Assembly (NCBI RefSeq): GCF_003254155.1
Contig: NZ_QKZI01000001.1
Span: 930,001 to 994,000, forward strand
Direction of reading: 5' to 3'
DNA from: Psychrobacillus insolitus
Lineage (GTDB): Bacteria > Bacillota > Bacilli > Bacillales_A > Planococcaceae
Length of the DNA stretch: 64,000 nt
The position numbers and the translations under genes were made by a program. Under the pieces are notes generated by a model. The model did not search any database. It saw only the letters and a program-made list of their open reading frames with translations, and had not been told where the DNA came from. Positions within the stretch are counted from its first letter, which is position 1, and the number at the start of each line of letters is the position of its first letter. This document shows positions 47,564-57,545 of this stretch, one piece after another.

Positions 47564-48886
47564 TTATACACCACCATTTGATAATGACACTAGTTCGTTA
47601 ACCGTATCATCTATTGACACTTTGTCTAAATAACCTTGTTTAAGGAATGCAGTAATTAGAGGCTCATATTTTATCGCTTCGTCAATTTCTTTTGAAGTTC
47701 CTCTTTTATAAGCACCAATATTGATCAAGTCCTCTGATTTGTTATATGTAAAGTATAAATCTCGCAAATGTTGTGCTGCTTTTTTATGGTCTTCTTCTGA
47801 TATATGATTCATTAATCGGCTAATACTTTTTAATACATTAATCGCTGGAAACTGGCCTTTATTCGCTAGAGATCTATCCAATACAATATGGCCATCCAAA
47901 ATCCCACGCACGGCATCTGCAATTGGCTCATTCATATCGTCACCATCTACTAATACCGTATAGAATGCTGTAATGGTCCCATGCTCATTTGTTCCGGTGC
48001 GTTCTAGTAATTTCGGCAATATAGCAAATACGGAAGGAGTATATCCCCTCGTAGCAGGTGGTTCACCTACTGCTAAACCAATTTCCCGTTGTGCCATGGC
48101 AACACGTGTAACAGAGTCCATCATTAGCATGACGTTTAACCCCTTGTCTCGGAAATACTCTGCAATTGCCGTAGCAGTAAAAGCACCTTTTATGCGCATC
48201 AATGCGGGTTGATCGGAAGTTGCAGCAACGACAATCGATTTTGCTAACCCTTCTTTACCTAAATCTCTCTCAATGAATTCACGTACTTCACGACCACGTT
48301 CACCAATTAGTGCAATTACATTCAAATCGGCATTTGTATTTCTTGCAATCATTCCTAGTAATGTACTTTTTCCAACACCAGATCCTGCAAAAATCCCGAC
48401 TCTTTGTCCTTTACCGACAGTTAACATTCCATCAATTGCTTTTACACCAACTTCAATTCTCTCATGTATAGGTGGTCTTGTTAGAGGATTTGGAGGATCT
48501 TGTTCCGTTCCAACCGTTTTTAGACCTTTTGACAATACAGTTCCGTCAATTGGATTACCCATTGAATCTAATACTTTACCGATTAATTCTGGACCCACTT
48601 TTACTTCAAGTGGACTATTTGTTCCTTCTACTAAACAACCTGTGGAAATTTCTCTTATATTCGTGTATGGCATTAAGACGACAATTTCTTCTTTAAATCC
48701 AACTACTTCAGCTAGTATGACTGAATGTCCATTTTTAAAAGAGTTTATATGAATTTTACATACATCTCCAATAGAACTTTCAGGACCTTGTGATTCAATC
48801 ATTAATCCAACGACACGACTCACTCGACCATATTTTTTAAATGTAGATAGACTCGGGATTTGTTGTATTAAATCGATTGCTTTCAT
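47564..48886 (-). CDS. fliI: Flagellum-specific export ATPase FliI
   Basis: Hexameric ATPase that energises and unfolds export substrates; related to the F1 beta subunit. It has about 440 residues. Walker A is GIFAGSGVGKSTLLGM and Walker B lies in LNVMLMMDSVTRVAMAQRE; the C-terminal domain contains the HISEEDHKKAA segment. The preferred start is ATG at 48884-48886 (MKAIDLIQQ), 8 nt after GGAG; two upstream GTGs are weaker. Confidence 0.97.
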   Translation of the reverse strand: MKAIDLIQQIPSLSTFKKYGRVSRVVGLMIESQGPESSIGDVCKIHINSFKNGHSVILAEVVGFKEEIVVLMPYTNIREISTGCLVEGTNSPLEVKVGPELIGKVLDSMGNPIDGTVLSKGLKTVGTEQDPPNPLTRPPIHERIEVGVKAIDGMLTVGKGQRVGIFAGSGVGKSTLLGMIARNTNADLNVIALIGERGREVREFIERDLGKEGLAKSIVVAATSDQPALMRIKGAFTATAIAEYFRDKGLNVMLMMDSVTRVAMAQREIGLAVGEPPATRGYTPSVFAILPKLLERTGTNEHGTITAFYTVLVDGDDMNEPIADAVRGILDGHIVLDRSLANKGQFPAINVLKSISRLMNHISEEDHKKAAQHLRDLYFTYNKSEDLINIGAYKRGTSKEIDEAIKYEPLITAFLKQGYLDKVSIDDTVNELVSLSNGGV

Positions 48887-48891
48887 CACAT

Positions 48892-49662
48892 TCACTCCAT
48901 ACTATCTAATATTCCATTTAACTTAATTCGTAATTCTTGTAATTGTTCATCAATTCCTACAACAATTCTTCCATGATTCGTTTCAATATAACAGTCTGTT
49001 GCCTGTATATCTTCATCCACAAAAATCATAAAAGGTACATCAACCGGGAAAATAGAAGCTAGTTCTTCACGGCTACTTGAAACCAAAGTGAAATAAGTGG
49101 GAGAAATATAAAGTTTGATTTTTTTCATCTCTCTAGCTTCTTTTAAGCCTCTTTTTACAATAGATAAGAAGAGTTGGTCATCATTTTCCAATTTAATACC
49201 AATAATTCTTTCCGCTGTACGAATACCAAGTTCTAATATTACGTGTTCTTGATGCTGCAAATACGAATCCGCAGTTTCATATGCAGTTTCTATTACTTTA
49301 TTTGCTCTAGAAAGAAGCTCTTGCATGTCTGAAACGGCTTTATTTCGCCCTTCTTCAAGCCCTTGTGAAAAACCCTCGTCATAAGCAAGTTGTTGGAATG
49401 AGTTTTTTTGTTCTTCCCACTCTCTTAATTGACTTTCAATATACACTTTTGTCTCGCTTATGTCGGAAGATAACTGTGTTTTTTTTGTTGTAATTTCTAT
49501 TTCCACTTCACTGAGCATCTTATTTCTTTCTCTCGATATTTCCTCATGTGAATAAGAGTAATCTACTTCAATTTCTTCAGAGACATATAAATCTCTTATT
49601 TGAATAGGCTTTAACTTTTCATTAGATTCGATCATATGCGCGTTTCGGATGATTTTAGACAA
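48892..49662 (-). CDS. fliH: Flagellar assembly protein FliH
   Basis: Regulator and stator-like arm of FliI. The start is TTG at 49660-49662 (M-S-K-I-I-R-N-A), 9 nt after GGAGGAG, giving 256 residues; the in-frame codons before it are the ribosome site itself. A coiled coil with Gly/Glu pattern (GFSQGLEEGRNKA) is followed by the C-terminal V-ATPase E-like domain. It overlaps the end of fliG by 8 nt. Confidence 0.92.
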   Translation of the reverse strand: MSKIIRNAHMIESNEKLKPIQIRDLYVSEEIEVDYSYSHEEISRERNKMLSEVEIEITTKKTQLSSDISETKVYIESQLREWEEQKNSFQQLAYDEGFSQGLEEGRNKAVSDMQELLSRANKVIETAYETADSYLQHQEHVILELGIRTAERIIGIKLENDDQLFLSIVKRGLKEAREMKKIKLYISPTYFTLVSSSREELASIFPVDVPFMIFVDEDIQATDCYIETNHGRIVVGIDEQLQELRIKLNGILDSME

Positions 49663-50668
49663 TAATGTCATCTCCTCCACCGCGAGCTATAATTATCTCA
49701 CCAGCATCTTCCAATCTTCTAATAACAGTAACAATTCGTGACTGTGCTTCTTCTACATCACGTAGACGTACTGGACCCATAATTTCCATTTCTTCTTTGA
49801 ACGTTTCTGCCATACGAGTAGACATGTTTCTGAAAATAATATCTTTTACTTCTTCACTAGATACTTTCATTGATAGAAGTAAGTCTTCGTTCTCACAATC
49901 ACGAATAACTCGTTGTATGGAACGATTATCCAGTGTAACAATATCTTCGAAGACAAACATTCTCTTCTTGATTTCTTCAGCAAGTTCAGGGTCTTGAATT
50001 TCTAAAGCATCAAGAATCGTTTTCTCAGTTGTACGATCTACGCCATTCAATACTTCTACTACAGCATCGATTCCACCAGTTTCAGTATAATCTTGGGTCA
50101 CAGTACTCGATAATTTCCTTTCCAAAACTGATTCTATTTCACTTATTACCTCTGGTGAAGTAGAGTCCATCGTTGCAATTCGTCTAGCGATATCAGCTTG
50201 AACTTCTTGCGGTAGCGATGAAAGAATAATCCCTGCTTGCTGTGGTTCTAAATAAGACAATATTAATGCAATCGTTTGTGGATGCTCTCCTTGGATGAAA
50301 TTGAATAACTGAGTGGGCTCAGCTCTTCTCGCAAAATCAAATGGTCTTACTTGGAGAGAAGATGTCAATCGATTAATAATTGCTTGTGCATGTTCTGCGC
50401 CAAGTGCTTTTTCAAGAACTGTCTTCGCGTATCCAATTCCACCCTGGGAAATATAGTCTTGAGCTAATGCAATCGTGTGAAATTCTTCAATAATATCTTC
50501 TTTAATTTCTGGCTCTACTTTTTTTACACCAGAAATTTCTAATGTCAAACGCTCAATTTCTTCTTCATTTAAGTGTTTATATATAGAAGCAGATACTTCT
50601 GGTCCCAGAGAAATCAACAAGAGCGCTGCTTTTTGTTTACCACTAAGTTCTTTTTCTTTCTTTACCAT
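49655..50668 (-). CDS. fliG: Flagellar motor switch protein FliG
   Basis: Rotor protein linking the MS ring to FliM and touching the stator. The start is ATG at 50666-50668 (MVKKEKELSG), behind CGGAGGGACTGCT, giving 337 residues. Domains N, M (EHPQTIALILSYL, the EHPQ motif binding FliM) and C with the charged torque helix (RSIQRVIRDCENEDLLLSMK) are all present. It is 14 nt after fliF. Confidence 0.97.
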   Translation of the reverse strand: MVKKEKELSGKQKAALLLISLGPEVSASIYKHLNEEEIERLTLEISGVKKVEPEIKEDIIEEFHTIALAQDYISQGGIGYAKTVLEKALGAEHAQAIINRLTSSLQVRPFDFARRAEPTQLFNFIQGEHPQTIALILSYLEPQQAGIILSSLPQEVQADIARRIATMDSTSPEVISEIESVLERKLSSTVTQDYTETGGIDAVVEVLNGVDRTTEKTILDALEIQDPELAEEIKKRMFVFEDIVTLDNRSIQRVIRDCENEDLLLSMKVSSEEVKDIIFRNMSTRMAETFKEEMEIMGPVRLRDVEEAQSRIVTVIRRLEDAGEIIIARGGGDDIIV

Positions 50669-50682
50669 AGCAGTCCCTCCGA

Positions 50683-52263
50683 TTATTCGTCTGCTATCCA
50701 AGTACGCAACAATTTTGCAAAATCTTCAGGCTTATCTTTTGCCATTTTCTCTAATTGTTTTCGTCTTAAAGTAGCTTCTGTTTCTTTTTCATCATTAATA
50801 TCATCTATTGTTATATCCTCAAGTTGCTCTTCCATAATAATCACTTCTTCAACATTCTTTCTAGAACGGAAAATGTAAATAACTAGAAGAATAATTGCGA
50901 CTAACAATATTCCTCCTATAACATAGATCCACCATGGAATTGTAGGTGTTGTTTCAGCTACAGTTTGCGTTTTTCCATTAAAGGCTTGGACAGATACAAC
51001 AATTTTTTCTTCTAATTGTTCATCTGTTAATACTCCAACCTCACCTTTATCAATTGAAGTTCGAATTATCGTTGAAAGTATTTGCTCAATATCATCTTGG
51101 ACACCTTCCGGCATAGACGTTACATCTTCTGGACTTGGAGGCTCAACCACAACTTGAATACCAATATCTCTAATTTTATATGGACTTTCAACGATTTCTT
51201 TTCGGATTTTATTTACTTCGCTATTGATCGTATCTTCAAGACGTTCATAATCTCCATTAGATGAAGAGCCTGCTACATAACTTGTACCATTATCTGTTGG
51301 ATCCTCTTCTGCAGGTGTTCCACCAACTACTGGATTTTCACCAGTAAATGTTTCAGAAATTCGTTGTGCACTTATTTCAATACCAGACATATTTTCTTCA
51401 TCAACAGGCAGGACGAGATTCTCCTCGCGATTTTCTTGTTTAAAATCAATATCAGTAGTGACAGAAACTACTACCTTATCCTGCCCCATCAATGTACTCA
51501 GCATTGTTTGGACCTGTCTCTGCAAGTCTCGCTCAATATTCTTTTTGACCGTCATTTGATCTTCTACGTTTGCTCCACCTGTACTTGCTTGTTTTAGATC
51601 AAAATATTCGAAGTATTGATTGGTAATGACAATATCTTCCGTCGATAGATTAGGAATTGATTTTGATACTAAATTATATAATGAGAGGATTTGTGTTTCA
51701 GTAAATTGATAACCGGGATCTGTATTTAATACGATGGAAGCACTTGCCGCTTCATTACTCTGAGATAAAAAGACACCTTCTTCAGGCAAAGTAATCATTA
51801 CCTTAGCATCATCTACACCTTCTACACTTTTGATTAGATTCCCAAGTTCGGTTTGCATAGAGGCTAATTTCAACACATTAAACTCATTGTCAGTCATACC
51901 AAACCCTGCATTTTGAGAGAAAAAGCTGTAGTCAATCATTCCAGATTCAGGGAAACCTTCTGCGGCTAATTGTACTAATAAAGAATCGACTTGTTCAGCA
52001 GGTACTAAAATAGATGTACCCCCGGGTGCTATTTCATTTGGAACACCTTGAGTATCAAGTGTTTCTTTAATACGACCAATTTCTGAGGGAGTAACATCAG
52101 AGTAAAGAGGAACAAAATCTATTTTCGTTACAAAGTAAGTTATAAGTGCCGCAATTAGAATTACCGCTATTGTACTTCCTACCATAGTTCCCTTTTGCAT
52201 CTTCGTCCGACTTTTCCAAAAAACGGAAATGTCATTTATGGGTTTTTTTATTCGTTCATTCAT
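50683..52263 (-). CDS. fliF: Flagellar MS-ring protein FliF
   Basis: Base ring of the flagellum. It has 526 residues, with an N-terminal membrane helix (GSTIAVILIAALITYFV) and a large extracytoplasmic YscJ-like portion (LDTQGVPNEIAPGGTSILVP). A second helix near the C-terminus (YVIGGILLVAIILLVIYIF) precedes the acidic FliG-binding tail. It is separated by 59 nt from fliE. Confidence 0.97.
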   Translation of the reverse strand: MNERIKKPINDISVFWKSRTKMQKGTMVGSTIAVILIAALITYFVTKIDFVPLYSDVTPSEIGRIKETLDTQGVPNEIAPGGTSILVPAEQVDSLLVQLAAEGFPESGMIDYSFFSQNAGFGMTDNEFNVLKLASMQTELGNLIKSVEGVDDAKVMITLPEEGVFLSQSNEAASASIVLNTDPGYQFTETQILSLYNLVSKSIPNLSTEDIVITNQYFEYFDLKQASTGGANVEDQMTVKKNIERDLQRQVQTMLSTLMGQDKVVVSVTTDIDFKQENREENLVLPVDEENMSGIEISAQRISETFTGENPVVGGTPAEEDPTDNGTSYVAGSSSNGDYERLEDTINSEVNKIRKEIVESPYKIRDIGIQVVVEPPSPEDVTSMPEGVQDDIEQILSTIIRTSIDKGEVGVLTDEQLEEKIVVSVQAFNGKTQTVAETTPTIPWWIYVIGGILLVAIILLVIYIFRSRKNVEEVIIMEEQLEDITIDDINDEKETEATLRRKQLEKMAKDKPEDFAKLLRTWIADE

Positions 52264-52322
52264 TTGTATCCTCCGGCTATGGTGAATATTTTTTCTCGAT
52301 ATTTATAGAATTAACCGAGGAC

Positions 52323-52628
52323 TTATACTTGCATACGCATTATTTCTTGATATGCTTCTACTACTTTATTTCGGATCTCTAATGTTGCATTTAGCGTGAT
52401 ACTAGCTTTTTGAGATGCGATCATAACATTGTGAAGCTCTACATCTTCACCATTAATAAGTTTTTCTGTTAGTACATCAGATGTTTTCTGATTTTCATTT
52501 ACAGATTCAATTGCATTCTTTAAAAAGTCCCCAAAATTCTGTTGCGCTTCAGAAACAGTTGTTTTATCAGAAATTTGGACTGCATTTATTTGATTAGGTT
52601 GAAATAACGAAATTGCTTCAATCGCCAT
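52323..52628 (-). CDS. fliE: Flagellar hook-basal body protein FliE
   Basis: Adapter between the MS ring and the rod. It has 101 residues with the C-terminal signature HNVMIASQKASITLNATLE followed by IRNKVVEAYQEIMRMQV. It lies between flgC and fliF. Confidence 0.95.
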   Translation of the reverse strand: MAIEAISLFQPNQINAVQISDKTTVSEAQQNFGDFLKNAIESVNENQKTSDVLTEKLINGEDVELHNVMIASQKASITLNATLEIRNKVVEAYQEIMRMQV

Positions 52629-52651
52629 TACTTTACACCCTTCTTTCTACT

Positions 52652-53113
52652 TTATTTCCCTATTTCTAACGCTTTTGAAAGCATAGATTTATTTGCATTA
52701 AATACCGTTACATTTGCTTCATATGAACGTGTAGCTGAAATAAGATCTACCATTTCTCTTAATGGATCTACATTAGGCATTTCAACATATCCTTCATCAT
52801 TTGCGTCAATATGAGTCGGATCGAATACAAGCTTATATGGAGTTTCTGTATCTTCATTTATGCTAGATACTTTTACACCACTACCAACCGACTCTTTAGA
52901 AGATGTGCCACGAGCTATGTTTAAGAAACTCGAAAAATTATTGCCTTGAGGTTTAAGAGTAACTGATTTTCTTCTATATGCTTGCCATTCTCCATCTACC
53001 ATTTTCGCACGAGTAGTATCTACATTTGCCATATTAGAAGATATCACATCCATACGGAGACGTTGCGCTGTTAAAGCAGATGCTGTTGTGTTCATTCCAT
53101 GAAAAATCGACAT
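52652..53113 (-). CDS. flgC: Flagellar basal-body rod protein FlgC
   Basis: Proximal rod subunit. It has 153 residues with the N-terminal rod motif (TTASALTAQRLRMDVISSNM followed by ANVDTTRA) and the C-terminal PNVDPLREMVDLISATRSYE plus ANVTVFNANKSML. It follows flgB by 2 nt. Confidence 0.96.
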   Translation of the reverse strand: MSIFHGMNTTASALTAQRLRMDVISSNMANVDTTRAKMVDGEWQAYRRKSVTLKPQGNNFSSFLNIARGTSSKESVGSGVKVSSINEDTETPYKLVFDPTHIDANDEGYVEMPNVDPLREMVDLISATRSYEANVTVFNANKSMLSKALEIGK

Positions 53114-53115
53114 AA

Positions 53116-53508
53116 TTAGCTACCCCCTCTTATCACAGTTTGTAAAGTATTTAATTTCCCACTTACTCTATCTACTAATGCATTATAGTGTATTTGGTTA
53201 ATCGCAAGGTTAGCCTGTTCTTTATCCATATCGACACCATTCCCATTGTTACGGTAGCTTAAATTGTTATAACTAGAAATGCCTACATGACTAATTTTCG
53301 CATCAAAATTGATATGTTTTTCTGTAGTTCTATAGGCTGATATAGTACTTTTTTTAGCATCAGATAAATATGTATCAAAACTAACTGTTTTAGTTTTATA
53401 ATTCGGCGTGTCGATATTTGCAATATTTTGCGCAATCGCTTTTTGTTTCGTAGCCGAAAAATCTAAACCACGCTCTAAATTTGATATAGTACCTCCAAAA
53501 ATGCTCAA
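53116..53508 (-). CDS. flgB: Flagellar basal-body rod protein FlgB
   Basis: Proximal rod protein, first gene of the fla/che operon. The rod signature is QNIANIDTPNYKTKTVSFD, and the C-terminal coil has NLAINQIHYNALVDRVSGKL. I prefer the TTG start at 53506-53508 (M-S-I-F-G-G), 6 nt after GAGGTG, over a GTG three codons upstream that is inside the ribosome site. It has 130 residues. Confidence 0.95.
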   Translation of the reverse strand: MSIFGGTISNLERGLDFSATKQKAIAQNIANIDTPNYKTKTVSFDTYLSDAKKSTISAYRTTEKHINFDAKISHVGISSYNNLSYRNNGNGVDMDKEQANLAINQIHYNALVDRVSGKLNTLQTVIRGGS

Positions 53509-53602
53509 TTTATTCACCTCATTATTTCTGGTTATCTAGTAAAAACAAAAATTGAATACATATGATAACTTCATTGTAATGACTTTATATAATAGTGTCT
53601 AT

Positions 53603-53630
53603 TAAATATCCCGAATTATTAATAAGTCAA
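53603..53630 (-). promoter_or_regulatory. Candidate promoter for the fla/che operon
   Basis: Minus-strand TTGACT (53625-53630), with TATTTA (53603-53608) 16 nt downstream, or TTTAAT at 18 nt. A separate TATAAT is at 53649-53654 without a good -35. A sequence resembling the sigma-D -10 (CGGGATAT) overlaps, but no TAAA lies at the required distance. The 220 nt between the codY terminator and flgB hold no other convincing element. Confidence 0.4.
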
Positions 53631-53728
53631 ATTAACTATCTTTCCTTTATTATAGACATTTTTCGACATATTTTCTTCATACTTCTCCTTTAGTAGTAAA
53701 TTTCCCATGCTAATTCTCAAATAAATAC

Positions 53729-53764
53729 AAAAATAGCCCTCCACCTAATTAGATGGAAGACTAA
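53729..53764 (-). terminator. Rho-independent terminator after codY
   Basis: Minus-strand 12-bp stem TAGTCTTCCATC / GGTGGAGGGCTA (with G-T pairs), loop TAATTA, then TTTTT. It separates the codY operon from fla/che. Confidence 0.85.
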
Positions 53765-53777
53765 ATTTCTATTTACT

Positions 53778-54557
53778 TTATTTCATTTTAAGCTGAGCTA
53801 ATTCGTCAAGGAATTTATCATTTAGAACTTTAATATAAGTTCCTTTCATCCCTAGGGATCTTGACTCAATTACTCCAGCACTCTCAAGTTTACGTAATGC
53901 ATTTACAATTACAGAACGAGTAATTCCTACTCTGTCAGCAATTTTAGAAGCAACTAGTAAACCTTCAACTCCATCTAATTCCTCAAAGATATGTTCGATA
54001 GCTTCTAATTCACTATAAGATAATGAGTTAATCGCCATTTGTACAACAGCTTTACTACGAGCGTCTTCCTCGATTTCTTCTGATTTTTCACGAAGAATTT
54101 CCATACCAACAACTGTAGCTCCATATTCAGCTAGGATTAAATCATCTTCCCCAAACTCATCTTTAATGCGTGATAAGATTAAAGTACCTAAACGTTCACC
54201 AGCACCAACAATAGGAACAATTGTAGTTAATCCATCAATGAATAAATCATGATTTTCTACTGGGAAACAAGTGTGTTCACTATCTATATCTAAGTTAGCT
54301 GAAGTTTCTCGTACATTAAATAGATTTTTTGTATATTCTTCTGGGAATTGTCGATCTTCTAACATTTTAAGCATACGAGTATTGTCAATTTTTTGACTTA
54401 TTTCAAACCCGAGTAACTTTCCTTTTCTACTAACAATAAATACATTACTATCTATTACTTGAGTTAAAGTGTCTGCCATTTCTTTAAAATTAACGGCGTG
54501 CCCTGCAGACGCTTGTAACATCGAGTTAATCTTTCTTGTTTTAGTTAATAAATTCAT
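53778..54557 (-). CDS. codY: GTP- and isoleucine-sensing transcriptional repressor CodY
   Basis: Global repressor of stationary-phase, nutrient-acquisition and often motility genes. N-terminal GAF domain binds branched-chain amino acids; the C-terminal winged helix-turn-helix reads [20 protein letters not shown]. The chosen start is ATG at 54555-54557 ([14 protein letters not shown]), 9 nt after GGAGG, giving 259 residues, identical to the B. subtilis length; an ATG three codons upstream touches the ribosome site. Follows hslU, with its own promoter. Direct control of the adjacent fla/che operon is plausible. Confidence 0.98.
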   Translation of the reverse strand: MNLLTKTRKINSMLQASAGHAVNFKEMADTLTQVIDSNVFIVSRKGKLLGFEISQKIDNTRMLKMLEDRQFPEEYTKNLFNVRETSANLDIDSEHTCFPVENHDLFIDGLTTIVPIVGAGERLGTLILSRIKDEFGEDDLILAEYGATVVGMEILREKSEEIEEDARSKAVVQMAINSLSYSELEAIEHIFEELDGVEGLLVASKIADRVGITRSVIVNALRKLESAGVIESRSLGMKGTYIKVLNDKFLDELAQLKMK

Positions 54558-54593
54558 TTGTTGCATCCTCCAATTTTTCCGAACTTACTTTGT

Positions 54594-54622
54594 ATCATAT
54601 AGCTTTTCAATTCTATTGTGAA
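54594..54622 (-). promoter_or_regulatory. Sigma-A promoter for codY
   Basis: Minus-strand TTCACA (54617-54622), 17 nt, TATGAT (54594-54599), between hslU and codY. codY can thus be expressed both from the xerC-hslVU transcript and from here. Confidence 0.62.
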
Positions 54623-54638
54623 GTCAAAAGATTCAAAA

Positions 54639-56030
54639 TTATAAAATAAATCGTGATAAATCTTTGTTTTTCACAATATTGTCAAGTTTCCCGTCAATAT
54701 ATGCAGGTGTAATGTTAATATGCGCTGGCGATATATCCGATGCTTCGTAAGATAGATCTTCTAATATTTTCTCTAATATCGTATGAAGTCTTCTAGCTCC
54801 AATATTATCTGTCTCTTGATTAACTTCAGAAGCTATTTCCGCAATTCTATTAATTGAGTCTTCCGCAAACGTAAGAGTAATGCCTTCCGTTTGCAACAAA
54901 GCTTCGTATTGTTTGATCAATGATTGATGCGGCTCTCTTAATATACGCACAAAATCTTCTTTTGTCAGCTTATCTAGCTCGACACGAATCGGAAATCTCC
55001 CTTGTAACTCAGGAATTAGGTCAGAAGGTTTCGACATATGAAATGCTCCGGCTGCTACAAAAAGAATATAATCTGTTTTAACTGGTCCATATTTAGTGTT
55101 TATAGTTGAACCTTCTACAATTGGTAATATATCCCGTTGAACTCCTTCTCGAGAAATATCTGCAGAAGAACCGCTTCCACTTCGACTTGCAATCTTATCC
55201 ATTTCATCAATAAAGATAATTCCTGTCTGCTCCGTTTTTTCAATAGCAATTTGAGAAATTTCATCATTATCAATTAACTTACTTGCTTCTTCTTGTGTTA
55301 ATATTTTACGGGCATCTTTTACTTCCATTTTACGTTTCTTCTTTTTCTTAGGCATTAGATTAGATATGGCATCTTGCATCATTCCCATACCTTCCATTCC
55401 ACCACCTTGCATCGTATCAAAGATAGAAGGCGATGATTCAGTAACTTCTACTGTAACTATTTCATTTTCAAGCTTTCCATCTCTTAAGTCTTCTGCAATC
55501 TGAGACCTTTTTATACGTACTTCTGTATCTTCTGTTTCTGTAACATCCTCTTCGGTTTTCCCACCAAAAAGCGCTTCAAAAGGATTTTGACCTGATTGCT
55601 TTTTCTTTAAAGAAGGAACGAGTAATTTCACAATTGCATCGTTAGCTAATCGAACAGCCTGGTCTTTTACTTCATCCATCTTTTCTTCTTTGACTATACG
55701 AATTCCTGCTTCGACTAAATCTCTGACCATAGATTCAACATCTCTACCGACATAACCTACTTCTGTAAATTTAGTCGCTTCGACTTTTACAAATGGTGCA
55801 TTCGTTAGTTTCGCCATTCTTCTAGCTATTTCTGTTTTACCTACACCAGTTGGACCAATCATTAAAATATTTTTAGGAATAACTTCATTTTTCATATCAT
55901 CGTCTAAAAGTTGTCTTCTATACCGATTCCGTAGAGCTACGGCCACCGCTTTTTTAGCTGCATCCTGTCCAACGATATAACGATTTAAATGTTCTGTTAT
56001 TTGTTTTGGTGTTAAATTTATCTCTTTCAT
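54639..56030 (-). CDS. hslU: ATP-dependent protease ATPase subunit HslU (ClpY)
   Basis: AAA+ unfoldase of the HslUV (ClpYQ) protease. The start is ATG at 56028-56030 ([11 protein letters not shown]); 15 more upstream codons lie within hslV. Motifs: [19 protein letters not shown], Walker [14 protein letters not shown], Walker [12 protein letters not shown] and the sensor region [20 protein letters not shown]. It has 463 residues and includes the intermediate domain with a Met/Gly-rich stretch. It overlaps hslV by 4 nt. Confidence 0.97.
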   Translation of the reverse strand: MKEINLTPKQITEHLNRYIVGQDAAKKAVAVALRNRYRRQLLDDDMKNEVIPKNILMIGPTGVGKTEIARRMAKLTNAPFVKVEATKFTEVGYVGRDVESMVRDLVEAGIRIVKEEKMDEVKDQAVRLANDAIVKLLVPSLKKKQSGQNPFEALFGGKTEEDVTETEDTEVRIKRSQIAEDLRDGKLENEIVTVEVTESSPSIFDTMQGGGMEGMGMMQDAISNLMPKKKKKRKMEVKDARKILTQEEASKLIDNDEISQIAIEKTEQTGIIFIDEMDKIASRSGSGSSADISREGVQRDILPIVEGSTINTKYGPVKTDYILFVAAGAFHMSKPSDLIPELQGRFPIRVELDKLTKEDFVRILREPHQSLIKQYEALLQTEGITLTFAEDSINRIAEIASEVNQETDNIGARRLHTILEKILEDLSYEASDISPAHINITPAYIDGKLDNIVKNKDLSRFIL

Positions 56031-56575
56031 TCTCCCAAAACCTCCACAATAATTTGATGGTTTGTAAAAACACAAATGTCTGCTGCTGTATTAAGCGCTG
56101 CTTCCGCTATTTCCTTTGCAGTCAAACGATCCCCAGCATATTGCTTTAATGCACGTCCAGCTGCTAGAGCATAATTTCCACCGGAACCAATAGCAAGAAT
56201 GCCATCATCCGGTTCAATTACTTCTCCTGTACCTGAAACAAGTAATAAATTATCTTTATCCATTATTAATAGCATTGCCTCTAGTTGGCGCAACATCTTA
56301 TCCCCGCGCCATTGCTTTGCTAACTCTACTGCAGCACGCTGTAGATTACCATCAAACTCTAATAATTTACCTTCGAACATTTCAAATAAAGTAAATGCAT
56401 CTGCAACCGATCCTGCAAAACCAGCAATAACTTGACCGTTAAATAATCTTCTTACTTTTTTGGCTGTATGCTTCATTACCACTTGGTTTCCTAACGTTAC
56501 TTGGCCATCGCCTGACATTGCGCAGCTACCATTATGACTTACCGCAAAAATTGTCGTTGCGTGAATTCCCGTCAT
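56027..56575 (-). CDS. hslV: ATP-dependent protease subunit HslV (ClpQ)
   Basis: Proteasome-beta-like peptidase core of HslUV. It has 182 residues and starts [12 protein letters not shown]. In B. subtilis ClpQ the residue after the initiator Met is serine and is reported as the N-terminal nucleophile; here it is threonine (T2), with a further Thr pair at positions 7-8 aligned with the start of E. coli HslV. The core has [24 protein letters not shown] and [14 protein letters not shown]. Lies between xerC and hslU as in codV-clpQ-clpY-codY. Confidence 0.96.
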   Translation of the reverse strand: MTGIHATTIFAVSHNGSCAMSGDGQVTLGNQVVMKHTAKKVRRLFNGQVIAGFAGSVADAFTLFEMFEGKLLEFDGNLQRAAVELAKQWRGDKMLRQLEAMLLIMDKDNLLLVSGTGEVIEPDDGILAIGSGGNYALAAGRALKQYAGDRLTAKEIAEAALNTAADICVFTNHQIIVEVLGE

Positions 56576-56624
56576 TTCAATTCCTCCTCTTTATCAAACT
56601 CACCTTAGAAAATTTGCACCAAAG

Positions 56625-57518
56625 TTATGCCCTAGGATGAGCATTCATATACGTTTTACGTAAATGTTCCTTTGAAACATGTGTATAGATTTGAGTTGAA
56701 GATAGTTGTGAATGCCCTAATAGCTCTTGAACACTCCTTAAATCTGCTCCACTGTTTAATAAATGAGTAGCAAAAGTATGTCTCATCATATGAGGATAAA
56801 TCTTTGTATGAATAGACGCTTTTTTCATCATTTCATTCAACACATACCTCACTCCTCTTGCAGTCAAAGGTTCTCCCCTACTATTAACAAAAAGAGTTGA
56901 ATGTGATGTTTTTTTCATTAGAGTAGACCTACTATTTTCAAGATAGTCTTCTACTGCTTTAATTGCGTAGTCACCAACAGGAATATATCTTTCTTTTCGG
57001 CCTTTTCCCATTACACGAACTATTCCAAAATTCAAATCTAAATGAAGTAATTCGATAGAAGTGAGTTCACTGACGCGAATCCCTGTCGCATATAGCAACT
57101 CCAACAAAGCGATATTTCTTATCGATAAAGGATCGCTTCCTTTGTTTCCTTCAAACAACTTATCCATCTCTTCTTCATAAAAAAAATGGGGAAGCTTAAC
57201 TTCCTTTTTGGGGTGGTATAAAGAATGAAAAGCATCTTCACTAATATTAAATTCTCTATGCAAAAATTTGTAAAAAGAGCGAATAGCTGATATTTTTCGA
57301 GAAATAGAAGTTCTGGCTAGTTTTGTGTCATATAGATTCGTTACAAATAATCTGGCATGAACGTATTCGACATCATTTAAATGTTCTACACCTTCTAAAT
57401 TTAAAAAACCCAAAAACTGTTCAATATCTTTTTCATATTCTTTGACAGTTAAACTAGAGTAGTTTCTTTCAAGCTGTATATACGATATAAAAGAATGCAA
57501 CTCTTTTAATCCAATCAT
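56625..57518 (-). CDS. xerC: Tyrosine recombinase XerC (CodV)
   Basis: Acts with XerD/RipX at dif to resolve chromosome dimers. It has 297 residues. N-terminal SAM-like domain; the catalytic set is R148 (GIRVSEL), K172 region (GKGRKER), H243-x-x-R246 (HMMRHTFATHLL), H269 and Y278 (STQIYTHV). First gene of the codV-clpQ-clpY-codY cluster. Position and length identify a housekeeping Xer rather than a phage integrase. Confidence 0.96.
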   Translation of the reverse strand: MIGLKELHSFISYIQLERNYSSLTVKEYEKDIEQFLGFLNLEGVEHLNDVEYVHARLFVTNLYDTKLARTSISRKISAIRSFYKFLHREFNISEDAFHSLYHPKKEVKLPHFFYEEEMDKLFEGNKGSDPLSIRNIALLELLYATGIRVSELTSIELLHLDLNFGIVRVMGKGRKERYIPVGDYAIKAVEDYLENSRSTLMKKTSHSTLFVNSRGEPLTARGVRYVLNEMMKKASIHTKIYPHMMRHTFATHLLNSGADLRSVQELLGHSQLSSTQIYTHVSKEHLRKTYMNAHPRA

Positions 57519-57545
57519 TTAAAACAACTCCAAATTCTAACCATA

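Noticed and set aside
48273-48752. Plus-strand open frame of about 159 codons opposite fliI
   Set aside because: Antisense shadow of a conserved ATPase gene; no ribosome site and no recognisable domain.
53650-53700. 14-codon frame with AAAGGAG before ATG upstream of flgB, as a possible leader peptide
   Set aside because: Very short, lies upstream of the proposed promoter, and has no attenuator structure after it.
56625-57518. xerC considered as a mobile-element integrase because of the nearby accessory region
   Set aside because: Its length, sequence and place before hslV-hslU-codY match the housekeeping CodV/XerC.
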